The notes under the pieces are model-generated. The model saw only the letters and a program-made list of their open reading frames with translations. It did no database searches and had not been told where the DNA came from. Source: Burkholderia sp. (GTDB taxonomy: Bacteria > Pseudomonadota > Gammaproteobacteria > Burkholderiales > Burkholderiaceae). From it: a stretch of DNA of 11,983 bases. A program made the translations under genes and the position numbers. Shown here piece after piece: positions 1-6,308 of the stretch. The DNA is taken from NCBI GenBank assembly GCA_028292565.1, contig JAQGMD010000357.1:1-11983 (forward strand), in the 5' to 3' direction. How positions within the stretch are numbered: position 1 is the first letter of the stretch; each line of letters opens with the position of its first letter.

Positions 1-84
1 ATCGCCAGGCTTGGCGAGCAGTTCGATGACTTCCACTTCCTTAAAGTCGCCGATGTCCGGGACTTTGACTTCCACCAAACTCAT
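1..84 (-). CDS. lpdA: Dihydrolipoyl dehydrogenase (E3) with N-terminal lipoyl domain, 5' end only
   Basis: Only the first 28 codons are in the window; the gene runs off the left edge. The translation begins [20 protein letters not shown] and continues as a lipoyl (biotinyl-lipoyl) domain N-terminus, nearly the same as the start of AceF in this window. In Burkholderiales the E3 of the pyruvate dehydrogenase complex commonly carries such an extra N-terminal lipoyl domain before its FAD/NAD domains; E3 reoxidises dihydrolipoamide on E2 using NAD+. Its place downstream of aceE and aceF on the same strand supports E3 over a second E2. The start is fixed by a GGAGC ribosome-binding site about 8 nt upstream. 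The FAD-binding region is not visible, so the E3 assignment rests on domain type plus context. Confidence 0.8.
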   Translation of the reverse strand, partial: MSLVEVKVPDIGDFKEVEVIELLAKPGD

Positions 85-104
85 AGCGTTAGCTCCGACT
101 GATC

Positions 105-127
105 CCCCTCACCCTCAGGGTGAGGGG
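105..127. repeat. GC-rich palindrome upstream of lpdA
   Basis: Perfect inverted repeat: an 11-nt arm (CCCCTCACCCT), one central base, then its exact complement. It lies 20 nt upstream of the lpdA start and resembles the CCCTCTCCC/GGGAGAGGG type REP-like elements common between genes of GC-rich proteobacteria. A sister copy sits at the same distance upstream of aceF. As RNA it would form a strong hairpin just before the lpdA ribosome-binding site. Confidence 0.75.
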
Positions 128-134
128 ACAGGGG

Positions 135-177
135 GTTTTGTTGGGGTTTCGGACGGCATGCCGTCCGCCACCAAAAC
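135..177 (-). repeat. Long imperfect hairpin between the BPH gene and lpdA
   Basis: The core at 151-166 is a perfect 16-nt palindrome (GGACGGCATGCCGTCC). Flanking arms extend it: GTTTTGTTGG at 135-144 pairs with CCACCAAAAC at 168-177 with one mismatch. It lies downstream of the proteasome-homologue gene and upstream of lpdA. No U-tract follows on the minus strand, so an intrinsic terminator is unlikely. An mRNA-stabilising or processing hairpin, or a mobile REP-type repeat, fits better. Confidence 0.55.
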
Positions 178-321
178 GGTACACGCATATTTGCGGGTAC
201 GCGCCCTGCAAGCGGGGTGGGTTTCCGTCGTTCTGGAACAACAGCATTCACGCTGCACTCAAGAACGAAAACCTTACCCCGGCCTTTTATCTTCCCCTCA
301 TAAACCGAGGGACCTTATTCG

Positions 322-888
322 TCAATTCATCGAAAGACTATATACGCGGAACGGCCCCGAGGAACTCTTGTCAAACTCCGCCCCGGCTTGCACGCCGATT
401 TCCGCTATTTCCCTTGCGCTCTTCACATGGTCGTAGGCCGCATACATCGCGCCCAACGCAAAATTGCGTCCGCTGCCTATGCCCCAGAACCGATCGAAGC
501 TGAATACTTCCCGATAGGAATACACGCCGAAGATTCCGTTCGGGTTCGCGATCAGGGAGGTGATCTGCGACGATTCATACGGGTCGTCTTCATCTTCCTT
601 CGTATTCAGGAAATACTTCTCCTTCAGTATCTCGTGCACCTTCGAAAAGGTTTCGAACACCTCATCACGCGTTCCCAGCCTGCAGTCCTCACTCATCCCG
701 GCGAGCAGCTTACGCATCACCGGAAAATGGGCTGCGGTACCGGCCAGCGCAACATAGGACTCACCGACCTGGAAGATCTTTTCGTTCGCTTCATACGCAT
801 GCGACAGGCGCGTGTCGCCGAATGTCACCAGTGAGTCGGAAGCGATAGCAATTTCTTGATTCTTTTTAACGACGACACAAGTGGTCAT
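322..888 (-). CDS. HslV/proteasome beta-type Ntn-hydrolase (betaproteobacterial proteasome homologue, BPH)
   Basis: This 188-residue protein resembles HslV and proteasome beta subunits. After removal of Met1 the mature N-terminus is TTCVVVKKN, matching HslV TTIVSVRRN, so Thr1 would be the catalytic nucleophile. In mature numbering Asp17 is conserved (IASD17SLVTFG). The lysine of NEK36IF aligns with HslV Lys33 after a three-residue insertion. GIGSGRNFALGA corresponds to the conserved GSGG-ALAA segment around the active-site serine. An acidic stretch (NTKEDEDDPYE, residues 95-105) may be a surface loop. The family fitting best is BPH, described as self-compartmentalising double-ring particles in betaproteobacteria, distinct from HslV and Anbu. 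No unfoldase gene (hslU-like) is adjacent. The start is supported by GGAGA 7-8 nt upstream. The gene lies between aceF and lpdA on the same strand, so cotranscription is likely but not shown. Databases may mislabel members of this family. Substrates are unknown. Confidence 0.83.
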   Translation of the reverse strand: MTTCVVVKKNQEIAIASDSLVTFGDTRLSHAYEANEKIFQVGESYVALAGTAAHFPVMRKLLAGMSEDCRLGTRDEVFETFSKVHEILKEKYFLNTKEDEDDPYESSQITSLIANPNGIFGVYSYREVFSFDRFWGIGSGRNFALGAMYAAYDHVKSAREIAEIGVQAGAEFDKSSSGPFRVYSLSMN

Positions 889-942
889 TGTTCATCTCCG
901 CGAGTAAAAGTAAGTAAGCGTCAACGATTCGCCCACCGTATA

Positions 943-967
943 AAAATGAGATGAATTTTCTCATTTT
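943..967 (-). terminator. AT-rich inverted repeat downstream of aceF (possible weak terminator or operator)
   Basis: Perfect 9-nt arms AAAATGAGA and TCTCATTTT are separated by a 7-nt loop, in the 119-nt gap between aceF and the BPH gene. Read on the minus strand the second arm runs into TTTTTATA, giving a short U-run, but the stem is AT-rich and thermodynamically weak. It could attenuate aceEF transcription, or be a protein-binding site upstream of the BPH gene. A TTGACG box lies downstream on the same strand at 926-931, but I found no matching -10 box. Confidence 0.35.
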
Positions 968-1007
968 CCGGCGAGCCTGATGACGCTCTTCTTACCCGCT
1001 CCTCACG

Positions 1008-2351
1008 TTATAGCAAGGTCTTGCGCATGTCGCCCAACACTTCAGCGAGATAGCCCGAAAAACGTGCGCCCATCGCGCCGTCGATCACGCGGTGATCATA
1101 CGATAACGACGTCGGCAGCATCAGGCGCGGCACGAATTGCTTGCCGTCCCATACGGGTTTGATCGCGGACTTCGACAAACCGAGGATCGCGACTTCCGGC
1201 GCATTGATGATCGGCGTGAATGCAGTGCCGCCGATGCCGCCCAGGGACGAAATGGTAAAGCTTGCGCCCTGCATGTCGGCCGGTTTGAGCTTGCCGTCAC
1301 GCGCCTGCGCCGACAGTTCGCCCATCTCCTTGGCGATCTGAGCAATGCCCTTCTTGTCGGCATCCTTGATGACCGGCACGACCAGGCCGTTCGGCGTGTC
1401 GGCGGCGAAGCCGATGTGATAGTACTGCTTGAGGATCAGGTTCTCGCCCTTCTCATCGAGCGATGCATTGAACGCCGGGAATTTCTTCAGTGCCGCAACG
1501 GCTGCCTTGATCACGAAGGCGAGCATGGTCAGCTTGACGCCGGATTTCGCCATTGCCGCGTTGGACTCCTTGCGGAATTCTTCCAGCTCGGTGACGTCCG
1601 CTTCGTCGAACTGCGTCACATGCGGAATCATCACCCAGTTGCGGTGCAGGTTAGGGCCGCTGATTTTCTTGATGCGCGACAGCGGCAGCAATTCAGTGGC
1701 ACCGAATTTGGAGAAATCCAGCGAAGGCCATGGCAGCAGATCCAGTCCTCCTCCGCCACCACCCTTTGCGGACGGCGCCGCGGCGGGCCGGGCAGAACCT
1801 GCCACCACGGATTTCACGTAGCTCTGCACATCCTCCTGCGTGATGCGGCCTTTCGGACCGGTGCCTTTTACGCGCACCAGGTCGACACCGAGCTCACGGG
1901 AGAATTTGCGGATCGACGGGGACGCATGCGGCTTTGCGCCATTGTTCTCGACCGGCTCCAGCGCCGCGGTGGGTGCCGGCCGGGACTCGACCAGCGTCAG
2001 CGACGGGGCCGGCGGTGCGGCGGGGGCGGACGCTGCCGGCGCTGCTGCCGGCGCTGCTGCTGCAGCAGCGGCAGGCGCCGCGGTGGCCGTCGCAGTTTCA
2101 GCCGCAGGTGCTCCAGCAGCCTCGAGCTCCAGCAGTACCGAACCTTCGGCTACCTTGTCGCCCACCTTGATTTTCAAACTCTTCACGACGCCCGCATGGG
2201 TGGAGGGGATCTCCATGCTGGCCTTGTCGGATTCCACCGTGATCAGCGATTGATCGACCTTGATCGTTTCGCCCGGCTTCACCATCAATTCAATTACTTC
2301 AACTTCCTTGAAATCGCCGATATCCGGGTCTTTGACTTCAGTCATGCTCAT
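1008..2351 (-). CDS. aceF: Dihydrolipoyllysine-residue acetyltransferase (E2 of pyruvate dehydrogenase)
   Basis: E2 transfers the acetyl group from the E1-bound intermediate to CoA and forms the core of the cytoplasmic pyruvate dehydrogenase complex. The 447 residues read in order as one lipoyl domain (about 1-76) with the lipoylated lysine in ESDK43ASMEIPS, a flexible Ala/Pro linker (about 78-117), a peripheral-subunit-binding domain (about 142-180; [16 protein letters not shown], then GTGPKGRIT), and the catalytic acyltransferase domain to the C-terminus. The active-site signature is SYDH420RVIDG with His420 and Asp424. One lipoyl domain here contrasts with three in E. coli AceF, which explains the shorter length. 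The linker DNA is low complexity and contains a GCTGCTGCAGCAGC palindrome (2056-2069). The start has GGAGC 8 nt upstream. The gene lies 143 nt after aceE and is probably cotranscribed with it. Confidence 0.97.
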   Translation of the reverse strand: MSMTEVKDPDIGDFKEVEVIELMVKPGETIKVDQSLITVESDKASMEIPSTHAGVVKSLKIKVGDKVAEGSVLLELEAAGAPAAETATATAAPAAAAAAAPAAAPAASAPAAPPAPSLTLVESRPAPTAALEPVENNGAKPHASPSIRKFSRELGVDLVRVKGTGPKGRITQEDVQSYVKSVVAGSARPAAAPSAKGGGGGGLDLLPWPSLDFSKFGATELLPLSRIKKISGPNLHRNWVMIPHVTQFDEADVTELEEFRKESNAAMAKSGVKLTMLAFVIKAAVAALKKFPAFNASLDEKGENLILKQYYHIGFAADTPNGLVVPVIKDADKKGIAQIAKEMGELSAQARDGKLKPADMQGASFTISSLGGIGGTAFTPIINAPEVAILGLSKSAIKPVWDGKQFVPRLMLPTSLSYDHRVIDGAMGARFSGYLAEVLGDMRKTLL

Positions 2352-2370
2352 AGCTTTAGCTCCATTCTCA

Positions 2371-2391
2371 CCCTCTCCCTCAGGGAGAGGG
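2371..2391. repeat. GC-rich palindrome upstream of aceF
   Basis: Perfect inverted repeat CCCTCTCCCT, one central base, AGGGAGAGGG, lying 19 nt upstream of the aceF start. It is of the widespread REP-like intergenic type and has a sister copy at 105-127 upstream of lpdA at almost the same distance. As RNA it forms a stable hairpin in the aceE-aceF intergenic transcript. Confidence 0.75.
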
Positions 2392-2447
2392 CCGGGGTGG
2401 GGGTGGGTTTCGCTCGCATACCAAGCAACCCATTAACTGCCCTACCC

Positions 2448-2469
2448 GACCCCCCTCTTGAGGAGGGAG
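2448..2469. repeat. Short imperfect GC-rich inverted repeat after aceE
   Basis: The sequence around CCTC-TT-GAGG, with outer CCC/GGG arms and one mismatch each side, forms a small hairpin about 25 nt downstream of the aceE stop. It is similar in composition to the two larger palindromes before aceF and lpdA. It has no U-tract on the minus strand that would make it a convincing terminator, so readthrough into aceF is expected. Confidence 0.35.
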
Positions 2470-2494
2470 TTGTCTTATTTATCGTTGAATTGAA

Positions 2495-5191
2495 TTACAG
2501 CGTAACAGGATTCGGCTTGTTCGGATTGAGGCCGTACCTGGCAATCGCCTGCGCAACCACCGAAGCCTCCATCACACCGTCCTCCGCCAGCGCCTTGAGC
2601 GCAGCTACAGTGACATAGTAGCGATTAACTTCGAAGAACTCGCGCAGCTTCTGCCGCGTATCGGAACGGCCAAAGCCATCGGTGCCCAGCACTTTGTAAG
2701 TGCGTCCCTTCGGCATGAATGCGCGCACCTGCTCGGCAAACGTACGCATGTAATCGCTCGATGCGACGATAGGACCGGAGGTTCCCTGCAGCGATTGCGT
2801 AATGTGGGCCAGGCGCGGTTTCTCGGTCGGATGCATCATGTTCCAGCGCTCCACGTCCTGACCGTCGCGTGCCAGCAGTGTGAAGGATGGCGCTGACCAG
2901 ACATCGGCGCCGACACCCCAGTCGTTCTTCAGCAGGTCGACGGCGGCAATCACTTCACGCAGGATGGTGCCCGAGCCCATCAATTGCACGCGGTGCTTGG
3001 TGTTCTTTTCGCCTTCCTGCAGCAGGTACAGGCCTTTGAGGATGTCCTGGTCCGTGCCCGGCTTCAATCCCGGATGGCTGTAATTCTCGTTCATCAGGGT
3101 GATGTAAAAGAACACATCTTCCTGCTGCTCGATCATGCGCTTCAGGCCATTGTGCATGATGACCGCGACTTCATGGGCGAAGGTCGGATCGTACGGAATG
3201 CAGTTCGGGATGGTCGATGCCAGTACATGGCTATGACCGTCTTCGTGCTGCAAACCTTCGCCGTTCAGGGTGGTACGGCCTGCGGTGCCGCCCAGCAGAA
3301 AGCCACGCGCCCGCATGTCGCCGGCAGCCCAGGCCAGGTCGCCGACGCGCTGCAAACCGAACATCGAATAGAAAGTGTAGAACGGAATCATGACGCGGTT
3401 ATTCGTCGAATACGACGTCGCCGCGGCGATCCAGGAGCTCATCGCGCCCGCTTCGTTAATGCCTTCCTGCAGGATCTGGCCGGCCTTGTCTTCGCGGTAG
3501 TACATCACCTGGTCCTTGTCGACCGGCTCGTACAACTGGCCTTGCTGGTTGAAAATGCCGATCTGGCGGAACAGGCCTTCCATACCGAAGGTGCGCGCTT
3601 CGTCGACCAGGATGGGTACCACCCGCGGGCCAAGGGTCTGGTCACGCAGCAAGGTGGTCAGGAAGCGAACATAGGCTTGCGTGGTCGAGATCTCGCGGCC
3701 TTCGGCCGTCGCGTCGAGCACCGCCTTGAATGTCGCAAGATCCGGCGCCGGCATCGTTTCGTCCGCCTTCACGCGGCGCTGCGGCAGGTAACCGCCCAAT
3801 GCCTTGCGGCGCTCGTGCAGGTACTTGATCTCGGGCGCGTCCTCGGATGGCATGAAGAACGGGATGTCGGCCAGTTGGTCGTCCGGAATCGGGATGGCGA
3901 AGCGGTCGCGCATTTCGCGAACGGCCGTGTCGTCCAGCTTCTTGGTCTGGTGCGCTGTGTTGCGCGCCTCGCCGGATTTGCCCATGCCGAAACCCTTGAT
4001 GGTTTTCACCAGCAAAACGGTTGGTTGGCCTTTGTGTTCCTGGGCCTGCTTGAATGCCGCATAGATCTTGTGCGGATCGTGGCCGCCGCGATTGAGGCGC
4101 CAGATATCGTCATCCGACATCTTGCTGACCATCTCGAGCAGCTTCGGATGCTTGCCGAAGAAGTGCTTGCGCACGTAGGCGCCATCCTTGGCCTTGTAGT
4201 TCTGGTACTCGCCATCGACGGTTTCCATCATCACGCGCTGCAGGATGCCTTCCTTGTCGCGCGCCAGCAGCTCATCCAAGTAGCCGCCCCAGATGAACTT
4301 GACCACGTTCCAGCCTGCGACGCGGAAATCGGCTTCCAGTTCCTGGATGATCTTGCCATTGCCGCGGACCGGGCCATCGAGGCGCTGCAGGTTGCAGTTC
4401 ACCACCATTACCAGGTTGTCGAGCCTCTCGCGGCCGGCCATGCCGATCGCGCCCATCGATTCCGGCTCATCCATTTCGCCGTCGCCGCAGAATGCCCATA
4501 CTTTGCGGTTTGCGGTATCGGCCAGGCTGCGGTTGTGCAGGTACTTCAGGAAACGGGCCTGGTAAATCGCCATCAGCGGTCCGAGTCCCATCGATACCGT
4601 CGGGAACTGCCAGAAGTCCGGCATCAGTTTCGGATGCGGATAGGAGGACAGGCCCTTGCCGTCGACTTCACGGCGGAAGTTGAGCAACTGCTCTTCCGTC
4701 AGGCGGCCCTCGAGGAATGCGCGCGCATAGATGCCGGGGGAAGAATGACCTTGAATATAGAGCAGGTCGCCGCCGTGGTCTTCAGTAGGCGCATGCCAGA
4801 AATGGTTGAAGCCGATGCCCAGCATGTTGGCGAGCGACGCGAAGCTCGAGATATGGCCGCCGAGATCGCCCTCGGCGCGATTGGTCTTGACCACCATCGC
4901 CATCGCGTTCCAACGCATCCACGAGCGCAGGCGCTCTTCGTATTCGAGGTTGCCGGGACAGTGTTCGCCCAGGTGCGCAGGGATGGTATTGACGTATGCG
5001 GTATTGCTGGAGAACGGAATATGGGCGCCACGACGGCGCGCCAGGTCGACCATGCGTTCCATCAGGTAATGGGCGCGCTCCGGCCCTTCGTTTTCAATTA
5101 CGGCTTCGAGCGCATCGAGCCAATCCTGGGTTACCATTACATCGGGATCGTTGGCGGCTTGCGCCAGGACTTGGTCGAGCTGGGCTGACAT
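2495..5191 (-). CDS. aceE: Pyruvate dehydrogenase E1 component, homodimeric type
   Basis: E1 decarboxylates pyruvate with thiamine diphosphate (ThDP) and acetylates the lipoyl group of E2, the entry step of the complex. The 898-residue length fits the homodimeric E1 family (E. coli AceE is 887). The ThDP/Mg2+ motif GDGEMDEPES starts at residue 236 and ends near NCNLQ (265-269). Other matching segments are the histidine-bearing GGHISSFAS (111-119) and QGHSSPG (147-153), the mobile active-site loop around GEARNTAHQTKK (407-418, His414), and LQEGINE (574-580), which holds the glutamate that activates ThDP. The EGLQHEDGHSH region follows in the C-terminal half. The start is set by AGAGGAGA at 5197-5204 with good spacing. 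It is first in the aceE-aceF-BPH-lpdA cluster, with its own promoter at 5283-5311. Confidence 0.98.
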   Translation of the reverse strand: MSAQLDQVLAQAANDPDVMVTQDWLDALEAVIENEGPERAHYLMERMVDLARRRGAHIPFSSNTAYVNTIPAHLGEHCPGNLEYEERLRSWMRWNAMAMVVKTNRAEGDLGGHISSFASLANMLGIGFNHFWHAPTEDHGGDLLYIQGHSSPGIYARAFLEGRLTEEQLLNFRREVDGKGLSSYPHPKLMPDFWQFPTVSMGLGPLMAIYQARFLKYLHNRSLADTANRKVWAFCGDGEMDEPESMGAIGMAGRERLDNLVMVVNCNLQRLDGPVRGNGKIIQELEADFRVAGWNVVKFIWGGYLDELLARDKEGILQRVMMETVDGEYQNYKAKDGAYVRKHFFGKHPKLLEMVSKMSDDDIWRLNRGGHDPHKIYAAFKQAQEHKGQPTVLLVKTIKGFGMGKSGEARNTAHQTKKLDDTAVREMRDRFAIPIPDDQLADIPFFMPSEDAPEIKYLHERRKALGGYLPQRRVKADETMPAPDLATFKAVLDATAEGREISTTQAYVRFLTTLLRDQTLGPRVVPILVDEARTFGMEGLFRQIGIFNQQGQLYEPVDKDQVMYYREDKAGQILQEGINEAGAMSSWIAAATSYSTNNRVMIPFYTFYSMFGLQRVGDLAWAAGDMRARGFLLGGTAGRTTLNGEGLQHEDGHSHVLASTIPNCIPYDPTFAHEVAVIMHNGLKRMIEQQEDVFFYITLMNENYSHPGLKPGTDQDILKGLYLLQEGEKNTKHRVQLMGSGTILREVIAAVDLLKNDWGVGADVWSAPSFTLLARDGQDVERWNMMHPTEKPRLAHITQSLQGTSGPIVASSDYMRTFAEQVRAFMPKGRTYKVLGTDGFGRSDTRQKLREFFEVNRYYVTVAALKALAEDGVMEASVVAQAIARYGLNPNKPNPVTL

Positions 5192-5196
5192 ATTCG

Positions 5197-5204
5197 TCTC
5201 CTCT
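5197..5204 (-). promoter_or_regulatory. Strong ribosome-binding site of aceE
   Basis: AGAGGAGA on the minus strand, 5 nt from the aceE ATG. It closely complements the 16S rRNA anti-SD and fixes the start at 5191. A small hairpin CGCGA-TCTGGT-TCGCG (5216-5231) lies just upstream in the leader. Confidence 0.8.
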
Positions 5205-5242
5205 AATTGATGGCACGCGATCTGGTTCGCGGTTTAGACATC

Positions 5243-5258
5243 TTGGTACGACTTTGGT
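5243..5258. repeat. TTGGT direct repeat in the aceE leader
   Basis: Two TTGGT pentamers (ACCAA on the coding strand of aceE) start 11 nt apart at 5243 and 5254, between the predicted aceE transcription start and its ribosome-binding site. One-helical-turn spacing suits a DNA-binding regulator. The classic E. coli PdhR site is an inverted repeat with related half-sites, so the match here is only suggestive. Confidence 0.2.
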
Positions 5259-5282
5259 TGAGCGGGGGCTTATGGTGCAAAG

Positions 5283-5311
5283 ATTTTAACAGTACTTTTT
5301 TGCATTTTCAA
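5283..5311 (-). promoter_or_regulatory. Predicted sigma70 promoter of aceE
   Basis: On the minus strand: -35 TTGAAA (5306-5311), 17-nt spacer, -10 TAAAAT (5283-5288) preceded by TG one base away, giving an extended -10. Both hexamers are near consensus and the spacing is ideal. Transcription would start near 5276 and leave a leader of about 85 nt before aceE. Confidence 0.75.
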
Positions 5312-5389
5312 ATCGCGGGATCAGTTTTCATAATGTGGAATGGTTTGGTGCAGTGCAGCGGACATAAGGGACGGCCACGCATGCATAAC

Positions 5390-5425
5390 GTGACGCACCG
5401 TCACCCACGAGCCGCGTCTTATAAT
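5390..5425 (+). promoter_or_regulatory. Predicted folD promoter with inverted repeat at the -35 position
   Basis: A perfect -10 TATAAT lies at 5420-5425. No good -35 hexamer is found at 16-18 nt spacing. Instead an inverted repeat GTGACG-CAC-CGTCAC (5390-5404) covers that zone, as an activator or repressor site might. Transcription would start near 5432, giving a leader of about 27 nt that is pyrimidine-rich and has no clear Shine-Dalgarno sequence. Confidence 0.5.
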
Positions 5426-5458
5426 CTCGTTTTAAACCGTTTTCCTCTCTTCGCAACC

Positions 5459-6304
5459 ATGTCTGCACAACTCATCAACGGCACCCTGCTCTCCCAACAA
5501 CTGCGTGGCGACGTCGCAAAACGCGCGGCCGCGCTCACCGCCAAAGGCAAGCAACCCGGTCTTGCAGTCATTTTGGTGGGAGACAGTCCCGCATCGCAGG
5601 TCTATGTGAGAAACAAGATCAAGGCATGCGAAGACAACGGCATTCATTCGGTGTTCGATAAATACGATGCCGACCTCAGCGAGCAAGCGCTGCTGGCGCG
5701 CATTGACGCCCTGAACAAGGACCCGAAAATTAACGGTATCCTCGTGCAACTTCCGTTACCGCCGCATATCAATGCCCATAAGGTGATTGAAGCGATCGCT
5801 CCGGAAAAGGATGTGGATGGTTTCCATATTAGCAATGCTGGCCTGCTGATGACCGGCCAGCCGCTGTTTCGTCCCTGCACCCCATATGGTGTGATGAAGA
5901 TGCTGGAGTCGATCGATTACTCTGTGCGTGGCGCCAATGCGGTGGTCGTCGGCGCATCCAACATCGTTGGCAAGCCGCAAGCGATGATGCTCTTGCAAGC
6001 GGGCGCGACCGTCACCATCTGCAACTCGAAGACCCGCGACCTCGGCTACCATACGCGGAATGCGGACATCCTGGTGGTCGCCACCGGCAAACGCAATATC
6101 GTCACGGCCGACATGATCAAGCCTGGCGCGGTGGTCATCGATGTCGGCATGAACCGCGACGATGAAGGCAAGTTGTGCGGCGATGTCGATTTCGCCAATG
6201 CCAGGGAAGTAGCCGGTTACATTACGCCCGTGCCGGGCGGCGTGGGTCCGATGACGATCACCATGTTATTGGTGAACACGATAGAAGCCGCAGAAAGAAC
6301 CTGA
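5459..6304 (+). CDS. folD: Bifunctional methylenetetrahydrofolate dehydrogenase / methenyltetrahydrofolate cyclohydrolase
   Basis: FolD interconverts 5,10-methylene-, 5,10-methenyl- and 10-formyl-tetrahydrofolate with NADP(H), supplying one-carbon units in the cytoplasm. The 281-residue protein (E. coli 288) shows the catalytic segment QVYVRNK53IKACE with Tyr49 and Lys53. It also has GILVQLPLP (93-101), PEKDVDGFH (115-123), PCTPYGV (139-145), the dinucleotide loop [12 protein letters not shown] (162-173) and the C-terminal [10 protein letters not shown]. The open frame extends upstream to 5207. I chose ATG 5459 because homology starts exactly there ([11 protein letters not shown]) and the predicted -10 box lies within the longer version. 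No clear ribosome-binding site precedes it. It is divergent from aceE and 4 nt from prlC. Confidence 0.96.
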   Translation: MSAQLINGTLLSQQLRGDVAKRAAALTAKGKQPGLAVILVGDSPASQVYVRNKIKACEDNGIHSVFDKYDADLSEQALLARIDALNKDPKINGILVQLPLPPHINAHKVIEAIAPEKDVDGFHISNAGLLMTGQPLFRPCTPYGVMKMLESIDYSVRGANAVVVGASNIVGKPQAMMLLQAGATVTICNSKTRDLGYHTRNADILVVATGKRNIVTADMIKPGAVVIDVGMNRDDEGKLCGDVDFANAREVAGYITPVPGGVGPMTITMLLVNTIEAAERT

Positions 6305-6308
6305 CCCG

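Noticed and set aside
85..321. Possible lpdA promoter (TTGCAG with a TATGCG-like -10) and a small gene in this gap
   Set aside because: The -10 match is poor and no frame has a ribosome-binding site or recognisable product; only the palindromes are supportable here.
2056..2069. GCTGCTGCAGCAGC palindrome as a regulatory site
   Set aside because: It lies in the Ala-coding linker of aceF and is explained by GCN codon repeats.
1137..2618. 493-codon open frame on the plus strand opposite aceF
   Set aside because: Shadow of aceF: Arg/Gly/Cys-rich low-complexity translation over the Ala/Pro linker, no ribosome-binding site, and it runs across the intergenic palindrome.
2984..5188. 734-codon open frame on the plus strand opposite aceE
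   Set aside because: It is the mirror of a high-GC gene with strong codon bias. Its translation has no recognisable domains, whereas the opposite strand is unambiguous AceE.
5944..5979. FolD dinucleotide loop has GAS where many eukaryotic and other bacterial FolD enzymes have GRS
   Set aside because: E. coli FolD also has GASNIVG as I recall it, so this is a normal variant of the proteobacterial enzyme and not a sign of changed cofactor use.
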